A stretch of 64,000 nucleotides of DNA from Adiantum capillus-veneris (GCA_014529385.2 CM043962.1:52037905-52101904); one strand, 5' to 3'; shown: positions 24,965 to 39,420, counted from the stretch's first letter. Notes: generated by a model not told the origin, from the sequence alone. Numbers and translations are program-made.

Positions 24965-26568
24965 TGAAATGGAATTAGCCTATTCAATTTGAGAGTAGCA
25001 GAATTTAATGAGAGTACTTTCAAGAAATGATTTTGTGAGCATAGCGGGTAGACATAATTGAAGATAGCAACATAATTATAGCAATTAGTTAACTTGGCAT
25101 AGACAATACTTTTGCAAGAGAGAGAATTTAGAGAACATGACAACAGTTGAGGACCGGATTTATGTGGAGCCGGTCCCCCCTCCAATAGGCATTTGTATTA
25201 TGATTTCTCCCATAAAGGGAGACTTGTTACAATACATTCTTTGTGTTCCTTGTGACCTAGGTGACACAATGAAGATGGAAAGCTTGATGCATCACCATCA
25301 TAGCATAACCTAAACTTGAAGAAAGCTTTAACTATACCAAGCCTCATTGCCAAGACCTCAAACACCTTCGAAGGTGGAGAGAGCTAGCAGGGAATGAGGG
25401 TAGGGAAGAGGAAGAAGAAACATTTCATACGAGAAAGAGCTAGTTCCTCACTTATCATAACTCTTGTGCTAGCATACATAATAGCATAGTAATGAAGAAG
25501 AAATAGATGGCAAGCTCAAGCATTGAAGCATGGCTCTTGGATGGATTTGCACTCCATAGCCAAGAGTGTTGGTGTAGGCTCTCAACCTCTACTTGCTTGG
25601 AGAAGGAGAGGGAGTTCTTGCACTTTGCATAGTACACAATGAGAGTGTTTGTGGGTGAGTATACCCCCTAAGCACCCCCCTAGCTTGCTTGAGACGACCC
25701 CCCCTTGTAGCTCATGCTTGAAGCTCATTGGACCCCTCCAGGCCTAGCCAATCACAAGCAGGAGCCATTACAAGAAACATGGGTAGCCTTGGGACAAGTG
25801 TCCCCCTTTCCCCTTTGAGAGAGAGGACTTGATAAATGCAAAATCAATTAATTAAATATCCTAAATTATCATTGGAGCCCTTGGGTGGCCAACCAATAGG
25901 CTTCAGGCACACCATGAGGGCAACATGGGGAGGAACTTGACAAGTGTCCTTGCTGCCTCTTCAAGCTAGGGCTTCCCTTGTGTGTGTGTGTATGTATTCT
26001 CTCTCATCCCCCCCCCCCTTGTAGACTCGCCCCCCTCCTTGTAGGGATATTTTTGACTTTGGATGAGCAAGACCCTTAGTCATCAAGCATGACTAAGCAC
26101 TTGAAGTAGGGGGTGTTTCCACAAGCATCTCAGGCAAGCTTCTCAAGGCACCTCAAGCACCTTAATCATGCACCAAGTCAAGCACCTCAAGCATGGAGCC
26201 AGTCAAGCACCTCAAGCATGACAAGCACCTCAAGCACGACAAGCACCTCAAGCACGACAAGCACCTTGAGCTTGGGCCGGGTTCCCACCTCAAGCTCAGC
26301 CCTAGCTTACCTAAGGTCAAAGGACTTTTACACACATTATTGGAGGTCTTCAATGAAGCTAACCCTAAGGTCTTATGCTCCATTGGTTAGCCATGCTCTT
26401 GATAGACCATCTCCCATTTGGGCCCCTTTACTATTGGCCCCGTGTTGAGATAGATCTATAAGCACATATCTATATCTTAACACTTGTTCCCATTTATTCT
26501 CCCACATTAAGTGATCAATTTAATATGAGAAAATCATTTGGGTTGGTTAGATATTAGATTTTATGACA
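24965..26568 (-). repeat. 3' LTR of the Ty3 element
   Basis: Starts TGAAATGG where the other LTR has TGTAATGG. Holds an 18-base minisatellite (unit cacctcaagcacgacaag) at about 26,178-26,268 that differs in copy content from the other LTR. Confidence 0.92.
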
Positions 26569-26581
26569 TTATCTCTCTCTT
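26569..26581 (-). promoter_or_regulatory. Polypurine tract of the Ty3 element
   Basis: Minus strand AAGAGAGAGATAA abuts TGTCATAAAATC. Confidence 0.7.
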
Positions 26582-26810
26582 GAAATCATAGTTGTCCTCG
26601 ACTATGGGGTAGAAGAGATAAAGCCTTAGTCATTAGTCAATCGTACTTAGCAGGTAGAGGATATCTTTTTTACCCTACGACATCTTTCCAAGATGGATGA
26701 CTAATCCATTTGGTGCTTGGGAGACATAGCTGCCGCAAGCATGTCTGCTCTTTAGTCCATTTCATTCTCCCAAAGTAGAGTGACAAATTCTACTTGGTGT
26801 TTGAGAGACG

Positions 26811-26889
26811 TGTTAGGAAATAAGACGTAGCTAAATAGATAATTGAGTAGATTACTTAATGGAGAGAGACAGATTTATATACACGAGAT

Positions 26890-26931
<42 letters not shown>

Positions 26932-27629
26932 GATATACGTGGTTCACCCAATGTGGGCTACGTCCACGGGAAAGCAGCCACTCAATGGCTTTAGTACTTC
27001 AAAACAAGAAGTAGTTTACAAAGGGATTATACCCTTAATGGAGCTCCCGCCTTGCTTCACTCTCACCACCTCACACTCACCTTGTTGCATCAACTTCACA
27101 CTATGAAATGTGTGTAGAAATGGCCTCCTTTTATAGGCCAAAAGGGCTGCCCTCTCTTATGAGAGACAGCCATGTGTAGCCGCCCTTGTGCGAATAAGTC
27201 CAAATCGGACCCTCCAATCCGCCCATGTGTGGCCGCCCTTGAGAAGACAAGTCCGCTTTTGAATTCGGCCACCGGCCATTGAATTCAGCCACCGGCCACC
27301 GCCATTGACTTCCGACCACCGGCCACCGGCCATTGACTTCCGACCACCGGCCATCGGCCATTGACTACCGGCCACCGGCCAACCGACCGGTTGTTTTCCG
27401 ACCAATTTCCGGCCGCCGTCCGGCCATAATATTCCGGCGAAAAAAAAGTCTCGGGGGCCTCCGCCCCCGAGGCCTTTAAAGTTGCCCTTGATTCTTGTCC
27501 TTGAAAATTTTGGTTTCCGGTGAGTGATTTTCCTTCACACACGATGGCTTCTCCTCATAATGGGGGCCTTACAAATGTGCGCTTTTACCACAGAAAATTA
27601 CAAGGGTAAATCAGGCTCCATACTTAACA
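26811..27629 (-). repeat. 3' LTR of the nested copia
   Basis: Contains a short GA tract (26,893-26,924) and a GC-rich minisatellite at about 27,270-27,392 built on ccattgacttccgaccaccggcc. This LTR has about two more units than the other. Confidence 0.92.
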
Positions 27630-27689
27630 ATCTCCCACTTGGAGACTGATCTCCAAACCAAACCTGTGACTGCTTTCCATTCTGGCTTC

Positions 27690-30600
27690 TTATCCTTGAA
27701 TGCCGATTGAAGATGAGCAAAAGCTCAACTTCTCTTTGTTGACCACCTTTGTAAACATGTCTGCAGGATTTTCACTTGTATGCACCTTTCCTAGCTTTAG
27801 TTGTCCCTCTTCCAAAAGAGTGCGTATGAAGTGATATCTCACCTCAATGTGCTTTGTCCTTGAATGAAAGGCTGAGTTCTTCGCAAGATGGATAGCGCTT
27901 TGGCTATCACTGTACAAGACACAATTGTCTTGTTTGAATCCAAGCTCTTCTAAGAATCTGTGAAGCCACATAATTTCTTTGCTTGCCTCCGTCATTGCTA
28001 CATACTCTGCTTCCGTGGTAGAAAGTGAAACCACTTTCTGCAGCTTTGAAGCCCAACTTACTGCTGTGCCTCCAATCGTGAACACATAGCCAGTAGTGCT
28101 CCTTCGAGTATCTTTGTCACCTGCCATATCTGCATCAGCATACCCTTCTAGAAAAATATCAGTTCCTCCAAAATACAAAGCATTTGTTGTTGTCCCTTTT
28201 AGATACCTAAGTATCCACTTCACAGCTTGCCAATGCTCTTTACCTGGGTTGTCCATGAACCTACTCACAACTCCCACTGCATGTGCAATGTCTTGCCTTG
28301 TCCAAACCATAGCATACATTAGAGAACCTACCGCTGCAGCATATGGAACTTTAGACATATAGGCTATCTCCGCTTGTGTCTTTGGACACATATCCTTCGT
28401 TAGTTTAAAATGACCAGCCAAAGGTGTAGAAACTGGTTTTGCATTTTGCATTGCAAACCTTTCTAGTACCCTCTTGATGTAATCTTCTTGAGATAGCTTT
28501 ATTGTCTTCTTCGTCCTGTCCCTTGATATTTTCATACCAAGTATCCTCTTTGCAGCACCTAAATCTTTCATTGAAAAAGATTTGGACAACTCCTCTTTTA
28601 GGTCTTTGATGTCCTGCATGTTAGCACTTGCAATCAACATGTCATCAACATACAACATTAGGATGATGAATTTCCCATCTCCCAAATTCTCCGTGTAGAC
28701 GCAGTGATCCGAGTTGCATCTTGTGAATCCATGATCCAACATCCATCGATCAAACTTCAAGTACCATTGTCTTGATGCTTGCTTTAAACCATACAAGCTC
28801 TTCTTTAATCTGCAAACCATTTTCTCCTTACCTTTTACTTCATACCCCTTTGGTTGAAGCATGTAGATTTCCTCCTCTAAGTCACTGTGAGGGAATGCCG
28901 TATTTACATCCATTTGCTCGAGATTTAGATCATGAGCAGCCACAAGGCTTAAGACAAGCCTAATCGAGTTCATTTTTACAACAGGAGAAAATATTTCATT
29001 GAAGTCAATACCTTTCTTTTGAGAAAAACCTTTTACCACAAAGCCTAGACTTGTACCTTTTCTTCCCACCTTCTTCTTCCTTTAGCTTGTACACCCATTT
29101 GTTTTGAAGTGCCCGCTTACCTTTAGGCAACTCAACCAACTCCCATGTTTGGTTGCGATGTAGTGAGTCCATCTCCACTTGCATGCTCTTCGTCCATTCT
29201 TCTTTGGATTCATGTTACATAGCTTCTTCATATGATTCCGGCTCTCCAGAATCTGAGATCAAGAGATGGTTGAAGGAAGGAACAAACCTTTCTGGAGGTC
29301 TACTTGCTCTTGTAGATCTTCGGGGAATAGGTTGAGGCTCCTCATTTGGTTGACGTTGTTGCACATTGTCACCGTTTGCAGTCCTTGAGTCTTCACCGTC
29401 CTCAAGCTCCATGTACTCATCACCTGTTTCTTTTGTTTGTTTTCTTTCCAAGTAATCTTTGTACATATTTTGTTCGTTAAAAATTACATCCCTACTCCTT
29501 AAGATTTTACCATCTTCAGGATTCCATAGGCGATACCCAAAGTCTCCTTCTCCATAGCCAATGAAGAAACACTTTTTGGACTTTGCATCTAACTTTGATC
29601 TTAGGCTTCTATCTATGTGCATGAAAGCCTCACACCCAAACACTTTGAGAAATGCATAATTCACCGGTTTACCTGTCCATGCCTCTTCTGGAACTCCCCC
29701 ATCCAATGCCGTTGAGGGTGATCGATTGATTAAGTACACAGACGTACTTACAGCTTCCGCCCAAAGCTCAAGCGGTAGGCCTGCATGTAGCCGCATGCTC
29801 CGTGCTCGTTCCATGATTGTCCTGTTCATCCTTTCCGAAATCCCATTTTGTTGAGGTGTCCTTGGGGTTGTCCTTTGCCTCCGAATGCCATTGCTAGCAC
29901 AAAAGATTTCAAAAGCTTGGCTGCAATATTCGCCTCCATTGTCGGATCTGAGGCATTTAACCTTGGTACCTGTTTCATTCTCCACAAAGGCTTTCCACCT
30001 TTGAAATATGGAAAATACATCGGATTTATTCTTTATGACATAAACCCATGTTTTTCTAATCGCATCGTCTATGAATGTTACATAGTACAATGAGCCACCA
30101 AGTGATGGTGTATGCAGGACCCCAAACATCAGAATGAACCAATTCAAGTTTTTTATTTTTTCTTTCATTTCCTGATTTTTGAAATTTTACCCTCTTTTGT
30201 TTACCATAAACACAATCTTCACAAAACTCTAAGTCAACTTCTTTCAAACCTGGTAGAAGCTTCTTTGTTTGAAGGATTTGCATTCCTTTGGCACTCATAT
30301 GCCCAAGTCGGTAGTGCCACACCGCACTGTCAACTTCTGTAGTTGCTGCACAAGCTGAAGGTTGCGTGCTAACAGTACACAAGTAAAGTGTACCGACTTT
30401 TTCACCCTTGGCAACCACCAAAGATCCCTTTGAGATCTTCCACCGTTTGTTTCCGAATGCAATGTTGTGACCTTCATCGTCCAATTGTCCTGTAGAGATC
30501 AAATTTTTGCGAAGAGAAGGAACATGCCTAACATCTTTAAGCTTCCATTCATTTCCGTTAGCAGTTTTGACAAAAACTGTACCTTTGCCGACAATCTCAC

Positions 30601-31570
30601 AAGCTTCATCATCTCCCAAGTATACATACCCAAAATTACCTTTGGTGTAGTCTTGGAAATGTTGCTTGTGTGGTGTTGCATGGAATGAAGCCCCGGAATC
30701 TACTATCCAGGAATTAGACACATTGTCTAATGAGAGAATTAGAGCATCTTGCTCTACTTTACCTGCCACATTGGCCTCCGATGTTGGCTTGTTGTCTTGA
30801 GACTCTGTCTCCTTCTTCTTCTTGGACCAACAATCCTTCTTGACGTGGCCCTTCTTGCCGCAATTCCAACATTCAAGAACTGACTTTGTGCGTGACTTGC
30901 TCCGCCTTGAGCGATCACGACCCTTTTGGTTTTTGAACCTCTCCTTAAGCCTTCCTCTTGTTTCCACTGATAGTGCAGCACTTGATGATTCTCCCGTGCT
31001 TCTCCTTCGCATTTCCTCGCTTAGGAGAACACCCACAACATCATCAAACTTAAGAGTATTTGTGCCAGAGATAGAATTACTTACAGCCATCACAAGGCTG
31101 TCCCAACTATCCGGTAGAGATGATAGTATAAGGAGAGCTCGCACTTCGTCATCGAAATTGATTTTCACTGATTGAAGTTGACTTATGTTTGTGTTAAAGT
31201 CATTTAGGTGTTCTGCAACTGAACCATTCTCTGCCATCTTTAGATTGAACAAGCGCTTCATAAGAAATACCTTATTGGATGCCGATGGTTTCTCGTAGAA
31301 GTCGTCAAGTGACTTCATCAAGTCCTCCGTGGTCTTCATCTCCGAAACATTGAAGGTCACCGTTGACGCCAAGCTTAACCGGATTGTTCCCAGTGCCTTT
31401 CGATCAAGGACAATCCATGCTTCATTTGCCATTGTTGCGGGCTTCTTCGCAAGACCGCCTAGTGGCAAATAGAGGTCCTTCTGGTAGAGATAGTCTTCAA
31501 TCTGCATCTTCCAATGTTGGTAGTTTTTGCCATTGAACTTCTCAATCTTGAGCTTCCCTTCCTTCGCCAT
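27690..31570 (-). pseudogene. Copia gag-pol of the nested element, three lesions
   Basis: ATG at 31,568-31,570 (MAKEGKLKIEKF). Gag runs about 200 residues, then zinc knuckle CWNCGKKGHVKKDC, protease WIVDSGASFHAT, and integrase zinc-binding H-H-C-C (HYRLGHM...CEDCVYGK). Integrase catalytic residues appear as LVHSD, LRSDNGGEY and GISERMNRT. Reverse transcriptase has LYVDDMLIAS, and RNase H ends with SLSTTEAEYVAM. Lesions: a frameshift at about 30,110-30,120 after DVWGPA, a TAA at 29,215-29,217 after YEEAM, and a one-base insertion near 29,042 before VVKGFSQKKG. All domains are otherwise well preserved, so inactivation is recent or partly sequencing error. Confidence 0.9.
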
Positions 31571-31629
31571 AACTCCCACTCAATTCAAGGAATCCTTTCC
31601 TTGAGATAATTTAGCTACGAGCAAACCTT

Positions 31630-31641
31630 GCTCTGATACCA
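31630..31641 (-). promoter_or_regulatory. Primer-binding site of the nested copia
   Basis: Minus strand TGGTATCAGAGC two bases inside the 5' LTR end. Confidence 0.9.
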
Positions 31642-31643
31642 GT

Positions 31644-32505
<862 letters not shown>

Positions 32506-32628
32506 AGACGTCGTCATCACAAACATGATCCTAAGCATGCATACTAGTTAAATTTGTGCACAATTAAAAAGAGGATTAGTCTTATAAGACAAAAACATGA
32601 GTCATTTAAAAGAGAGTTGTACATTTTC

Positions 32629-35600
32629 TTACTCTAATGTAGCATTGTAAGCATTGACAAGGTTCATACTATCCTTAAGTTGTACTCCTTGCATCCATTT
32701 AGCATCTTCAAAAGGATAATTTTTGAACTTAATAAGATACCGTCGGATTAGCTTACCATGTCGCAGTACCTTGTCTTCATGCCGAAGGACAGCTTCGGGT
32801 TGTAGCACCTCTTCTTGGTCTTCAACTTCGGGAGGATCTTCAATAATTGGTTCAGTTGGTGGCTCTCCTTTGTAGGGCTTAAGTAGGCTTACATGAAAGG
32901 CATTGTGTATAAGCCAATGGTTGGGCAACTTGAGTTGATAAGCCGTCTCATTGATGGGCTTCAAGATTTGGAAAGGACCATAGTATCTTTTTGCTAGTTT
33001 AGCATAATACTTTTGATGGCCCGTAGGATTTTTGCCCGTCGTTTGCCTTAATCGAGCCTTAGGAAACTTGAGTAAGACCCAATCATTTTCTTTGAACATT
33101 AAGGCTCTTCTGTGCTTATCAGCGGCAGCTTTTTGTCTTTGTTGAGAGATGGCTATAGCCTCCCTAATCTTTTGAAAAGATTCTTGTAGGTCACGGCTAT
33201 ACTCATCGGCGGCGAAGATCTTCCCATGTACTTTGAGTAGCAAGGGACTTTTAAGTCTTCCCTCTATGATCTCGAAAGATGCTTTCCCCGTAGACGTATG
33301 TACAATATTATTGTAGGCATACTCTACTAGAGGTAAATACTTTTCCCATTGTGAGCGTTGATCTACTTCGGTAACATAAGTGTTGAGTAGATCGAGTATC
33401 GTAAGATTGGCTATCTCACTTTGGCCATCCGTTTGTGGGTGATAGGCCGAAGAGAAATTCAATCTTGTTCCTAGATTTTCAAAGAGACCTTTCCAGAAAT
33501 TACTGGTCATTCTAGGATCTCTATCTGACACGATGGATGTGGGTAATCCATGGTGCTTGAAAATCTGAGATATGAAGAGAGTTGCCATTTGATGTGCCTT
33601 AATAGTCTTTTTGACAAGAATAAAATGTGCTTGCTTGCTAAACCTGTCAACTATTGTCCATATTCCTGTATTCCCATGGATAGACTTGGGTAATCCAAAG
33701 ATGAAATCCATGGATATACTCTCCCACTGTGAATTTGGAATAGGCAATGGCTGGAGTAATCCAGGTTGCTTCCCTCTATCATACTTGGTCTTTTGGCATA
33801 CTACACATTTTGAAACATACTCTTGTATGTCCACTTTCATGGTAGGCCAATAGAAATAAGTCTCTACTCCTCGGAGAGTAGGTTGAATACCTCTATGCCC
33901 TGTATATGGAGGAGCATGGGATTCAGACATAACCTTCTCATGAAGGGAATGGGTACCATAGCCTATTGCCGTGGAGAAGATAACCATCCTGCAAACTGAA
34001 TGGTTCCTCTTTCTTCCCCAAAGCAAGGGCTGACATTATGTCTCTAAAGTCAGGGTCAGTAGCATACTCATCTATCATAGAGGATAGATCATTGTGAGTA
34101 GCTATAGACACCGCATTAACTTTTGGTCGTCGTGAAAGTGCATCGGCAACTTGATTATGCTTACCAGCTATGTGAGCAATATGGAAATTAAATTGCGAAA
34201 GAAAATTTGCCCACCTCATTTGTTTGTCGGAAAGTTTGGTTTGCGTCATGAAATACTTGAGACTTTGGTGGTCGGTTCGTAGGATAAATGGAGTCCCCAA
34301 TAGGTAGTGCTTCCATGTATCTAGGGTATGTAGAACAACTAAAAGCTCTTTCTCATAAATGCCCAAGACTCGTTCATCACTATTGAGCCTTCGGCTCTCA
34401 TATGCTATGACCTGCCCTTCTTGAAGCAAAACCGCTCCAAGGCAATCACCACAAGCATCACATTGGACCTCAAATGGTTTTGAGAGATCCGGAAGCACGA
34501 GGACTGGTTGGGAAGTAAGCTTCTCTTTGAGTTTTTCAAAAGCATTTTGCTCCTTAGCAGTCCATACAAACTTAACGTTCTTCTTTGTTAAGTCGTGTAG
34601 TGGTTCTGCTACTTGAGAGAATTTTGCTATGAAGCGTCTATAGTATGCACACATACCAATAAAGCTTCTTAGCTCATGTAGATTCCTTGGGTTAGGCCAT
34701 GATTTTATTACCTCTAACTTTGATGGATCCATACGAATACCATCGTGAGAGATAATATGACCTAGATATTGAATCTCTTGAAGGAAGAATTCACTTTTCT
34801 TTTGGTTGAGAAAAAGTTTGTTTTCCCTCAAGGCTTGAAAAATCACTTGGAGATGTTGCTTATGTTCCTCCAAATATTTGGAGTAGATGATGATATCATG
34901 AAAGAACACTCCAGTGAATTTACGATATGGTCTAAAAATTTTCTCCATGAGACGATTAAAAGTAGCTGGTGCATTAGTCAAGCCAAAAGGCATGACTAGA
35001 TATTCATAAAGACCAAATGTTGTGCGAAACGCGGTCTTTAGGATATCTTCATCCACTATCCTTATTTGATGATAGCCACTCTTAAGGTCAATCCTACTGA
35101 AGTAGGTAGAGCTTGTAGCTTATCAAACAGATCTTCTACCCGAGGCACGGGAAATCTGTTTTTGATAGTGATATGGTTTAGTGCTCGATAGTCCACACAC
35201 ATACGGTATGTACCATCTTTCTTTTGCACTAAAAGGACTGGAGAACAAAAGGGAGAGGAACTAGGCCTCACCATCCCTTTGTCTACCAATTCCTGTACTT
35301 GCCTCATAATCTCCTCTTGTTGAGCTTGTGAGACTCGATAAGGAGGTTTGTTAGGCGGTGAGCTTCCTGGAAGGAGCTCAATATGATGGTCATCATCCCC
35401 TCGTTTTGGAGGTAGGTCCATAGGGATATCATCGATGAACACATCTTGGAATCCTTTTAGAAAAGTAGACAAGTCTAACTCTTCTTGATTCCTATCATTT
35501 TCATTTGATGAAACATTATTAGCTTTTAGAGACTCTTTGACATAAATCATGTACGCAGAAACTGAGCTCTTCATTGATTTATCAAAAGAAAGAGGATTTA

Positions 35601-37401
35601 CAAGTGGAATAGTGCGACCACGCTCACTAGCATCTATATACATGTTCTTTCCCCTGTAGGTGAAGTAAATTCTCCTTTCAGGGAACTTCATGTTGGCAGC
35701 CATGCGATCAAACCATGGTGCCCCTAGGATAACATCCTGATGTTGGAGAGGAGAGATGAAAAAGTCTTCTTTGTCGACATAGCTTTGGACATGAAGCCTC
35801 AACTTCCCAATCAAGGGAGTAACGGAGGCTTGTTGTCCCTTGAAAGCTGCATCAGCTGTTACTATATCTCCCATCTCAAAAGCTTGAATGCCCAACTTGG
35901 TGGCCAACTCTATTGATATGAAGTTGAGAGTAGAGCCAGGGTCAAACAAGATGAAGGCATCATGCTCTCTTACCTTTCCCCAAGCATAGGAGAGTGATGA
36001 TCCTTTGCAATGAGCATCCTCTTTTGGAGCTTCGATGGTGGAAGCCCTAGGAGTCTCATTGCGAGTATTCTTCTTGGGGCAAGAACGATAGCCATGTCCT
36101 TGGTCCCCACACTTGAAACACTTATGGTCCTTGCGAAAAGCTTCAAGCTCTTCAGGAGAGAGTTTGTTTTTACCTTTGTAAACTCCCTTCTCCTTGGACC
36201 GATTGTTGTTGTTGGAAGTGCCTTGGGAATTATTTTGAGCATTGGATTTCCCCTTTGCATCATTTTTATCTTTGTTTTCCATGGGCTTGACATTACGTCT
36301 AGCCCCTTGATGGAAATTGATGCGTGAAGCAACCATGGTGTGATGGATTAGTTCGGTAATAGTACCAGGCTGTTGAGAGTTGATGTATTCGGCCATCTCT
36401 TCAGGTAATCCCGCACAGAATTGCTGTCTTTGCTCGGCAAAGTCTATCTTTTGAAAGACAGTAGCTTTGAGATGTAAATCCCAAAACTTGTCTACATACT
36501 TGTTGATAGACTCATGAGAGAGAAGCTTCAAGCCGTGCCATTCGGTAAGAACTTTATCTTTAGTATCGCTTGGAAGAAATTGTTTCATAATGGCAACTCG
36601 TAGAGTTTTCCATGTCTTTGGGGCTTCTCCATTGCCACGAAGGCTAGCCCACCATTGACGAGCTGATTTTTGGAAGTGCATAGCTACATGGCGTAGCTTG
36701 GAGGACTCTGTGAAGCCCTCGTCCCCAAAGGCCGCATCAAATTGCTGGATGAAGGCCAACACTTTGTTGGTAGCACCAAAGGTGCCATCGTAGGTGAGAA
36801 AAGAGATACTCTTTCCTCCCTCCTTGAACTTCTTTAGCTTTTGTGACCTTCGCCATGCAGGAAATGATTTGCGATGTCCTCCCCTCTTGTATTCTCTAGG
36901 AGAATAGCCATAACTTTCATCGGAAGAGGAGGAAGGTGAAGAAGAAGGAGAAGAGGGTGACCTCTTCCTAGCCCTTTTGTTCCTTTGTTTCCTCTCTTGC
37001 CTTTCAGAGTGATGAGGAGAAGGACTATAGGTTGCTCTTTTCCTCTTGGGAGGAGTAGGCGATCGTCTAGACCGCCGTCTTCGTGGAGCCACCTCTTCAG
37101 AAGAACTTAGACTTTCATTGCTTTCTTTCTCTTTGGATTCCTCCTCTCGAATGGGAGAGAGTCTTCTTTTGGGGGTCTCTTCAAGAGGCCTCCTAAGCTC
37201 TCTCTCCTCTGGGAGAGGAAGGGAAATTCCATAAGCAAGAAGTTGTTGAGTAAATTTGGCTTGCAAAGCAGGGTTGCCCATAGCTTGCTGCAACCTAGCG
37301 ACGAGATAATTCACAAACATGGGAGCATCATCATTAGCACCTTCATGTGCAAAATCAAAGCTATCAATGTTCATTCTACTCTCTTGATTATTGTCAGCCA
37401 T
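32629..37401 (-). pseudogene. Ty3 gag-pol of the chromovirus-like element
   Basis: ATG at 37,399-37,401. Residues 100-160 are rich in R and S; the capsid is about 200-360, the zinc knuckle CFKCGDQGHGYRSC at 428-441, and the protease at FDPGSTLNFIS (about 486), a DPG form also known in plant Ty3 elements. RT starts with CVDYRALN. A one-base deletion near 35,112 (after DKLQ) breaks RT; the next frame (35,056-33,938) has MPFGLTNAPATF, but FFHDIIIYS where FFDD is expected. RNase H has DACGDCLGAVLLQ. A second frameshift near 33,945 precedes integrase (TGHRG...CVVCQKTK; MDFIFGLP; SDRDPRM; QTDGQSE). The C-terminus RRYLIKFKNYPFEDAKW resembles a chromodomain, which in this clade guides integration to chromatin. 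Confidence 0.9.
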
Positions 37402-37795
37402 GTTAACAAAATTTATGTTTATACTTAGTGTATGCTTTGGCAGTTCAAAACCTTAGTTGCCACTCCTCTTAGCCTTTGACAATCGGCTCTTAACTATCTA
37501 CACCCACGGCTCAAAGTGGTTAATTATAGAGAGTAGAGGAGTAGGTCTAACATAGCAGAGTTGCCAAGGGCTAGCTCCTTTCGGACTTCTTATGGCTCAA
37601 TAATGGTAAAGCCGTAGGCAAGTCTAAAAACACCTCGGGATGGTGCTCCCGAGGTGTGCACCATCCCCCACATAGTGGGCTTAACAAAACCGATATTAGA
37701 TCCCAGTTCCACTTACTCTATTATAATTAACAAAATCAACCATTTATAGGCTACTTAAGGACCTCTCTTCTTAAGCAAGAAAAGAGAAACCAAAT

Positions 37796-37807
37796 GCTCT
37801 GATACCA
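37796..37807 (-). promoter_or_regulatory. Primer-binding site of the Ty3 element
   Basis: Minus strand TGGTATCAGAGC one base inside the 5' LTR. Confidence 0.9.
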
Positions 37808-37808
37808 A

Positions 37809-39415
37809 TGTAATGGAATTTGCCTATTCAATTTGAGAGTAGCAGAATTTAATGAGAGTACTTTCAAGAAATGATTTTGTGAGCATAGCGGGTAGACATA
37901 ATTGAAGATAGCAACATGATTATAGCAATTAGTTAACTTGGCATAGACAATACTTTTGCAAGAGAGAGAATTTAGAGAACATGACAACAGTTGAGGACCG
38001 GATTTATGTGGAGCCGGTCCCCCCTCCAATAGGCATTTGTATTATGATTTCTCCCATAAAGGGAGACTTGTTACAATACATTCTTTGTGTTCCTTGTGAC
38101 CTAGGTGACGCAATGAAGATGGAAAGCTTGATGCATCACCATCATAGCATAACCTAAACTTGAAGAAAGCTTTAACTATACCAAGCCTCATTGCCAAGAC
38201 CTCAAACACCTTCGAAGGTGGAGAGAGCTAGCAGGGAATGAGGGTAGGGAAGAGGAAGAAGAAACATTTCATACGAGAAAGAGCTAGTTCCTCACTTATC
38301 ATAACTCTTGTGCTAGCATACATAATAGCATAGTAATGAAGAAGAAATAGATGGCAAGCTCAAGCATTGAAGCATGGCTCTTGGATGGATTTGCACTCCA
38401 TAGCCAAGAGTGTTGGTGTAGGCTCTCAACCTCTACTTGCTTGGAGAAGGAGAGGGAGTTCTTGCACTTTGCATAGTACACAATGAGAGTGTTTGTGGGT
38501 GAGTATACCCCCTAAGCACCCCCCTAGCTTGCTTGAGACGACCCCCCCTTGTAGCTCATGCTTGAAGCTCATTGGACCCCTCCAGGCCTAGCCAATCACA
38601 AGCAGGAGCCATTACAAGAAACATGGGTAGCCTTGGGACAAGTGTCCCCCTTTCCCCTTTGAGAGAGAGGACTTGATAAATGCAAAATCAATTAATTAAA
38701 TATCCTAAATTATCATTGGAGCCCTTGGGTGGCCAACCAATAGGCTTCAGGCACACCATGAGGGCAACATGGGGAGGAACTTGACAAGTGTCCTTGCTGC
38801 CTCTTCAAGCTAGGGCTTCCCTTGTGTGTGTGTGTATGTATTCTCTCTCATCCCCCCCCCCTTGTAGACTCGCCCCCCTCCTTGTAGGGATATTTTTGAC
38901 TTTGGATGAGCAAGACCCTTAGTCATCAAGCATGACTAAGCACTTGAAGTAGGGGGTGTTTCCACAAGCATCTCAGGCAAGCTTCTCAAGGCACCTCAAG
39001 CACCTTAATCATGCACCAAGTCAAGCACCTCAAGCATGGAGCCAGTCAATCACCTCAAGCATCTTAATCAAGCACCTCAAGCAGGACAAGCACCTCAAGC
39101 ACGACAAGCACCTTGAGCTTGGGCCGGGTTCCCACCTCAAGCTCAGCCCTAGCTTACCTAAGGTCAAAGGACTTTTACACACATTATTGGAGGTCTTCAA
39201 TGAAGCTAAACCTAAGGTCTTATGCTCCATTGGTTAGCCTTGCTCTTGATAGACCATCTCCCATTTGGGCCCCTTTACTATTGGCCCCGTGTTGAGATAG
39301 ATCTATAAGCACATATCTATATCTTAACACTTGTTCCCATTTATTCTCCCACATTAAGTGATCAATTTAATATGAGAAAATCATTTGGGTTGGTTAGATA
39401 TTAGATTTTATGACA
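37809..39415 (-). repeat. 5' LTR of the Ty3 element
   Basis: Nearly identical to 24,965-26,568. Differences seen outside the minisatellite: T/A and T/A near the start, G/A in acatgatta, G/A in gtgacgcaa, A/C in gctaaacct, T/A in tagccttgc, and one C in a C run. Confidence 0.92.
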
Positions 39416-39420
39416 GAAAT
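39416..39420. repeat. Target site duplication GAAAT (right)
   Basis: Matches 24,960-24,964. Confidence 0.85.

Noticed and set aside
26178-26268. CRISPR-like array of short repeats
   Set aside because: Repeats are directly adjacent without unique spacers and lie in a plant LTR; it is a minisatellite.
35930-35960. Protease DPG instead of DSG/DTG as an inactivating change
   Set aside because: From family knowledge the DPG form is common in plant Ty3 proteases, so it is not a lesion by itself.
35970-36332. Frame overlapping the Ty3 gag on the same strand and its plus-strand shadow (36,010-36,327)
   Set aside because: Both overlap the well-supported gag zinc-knuckle region in other frames.
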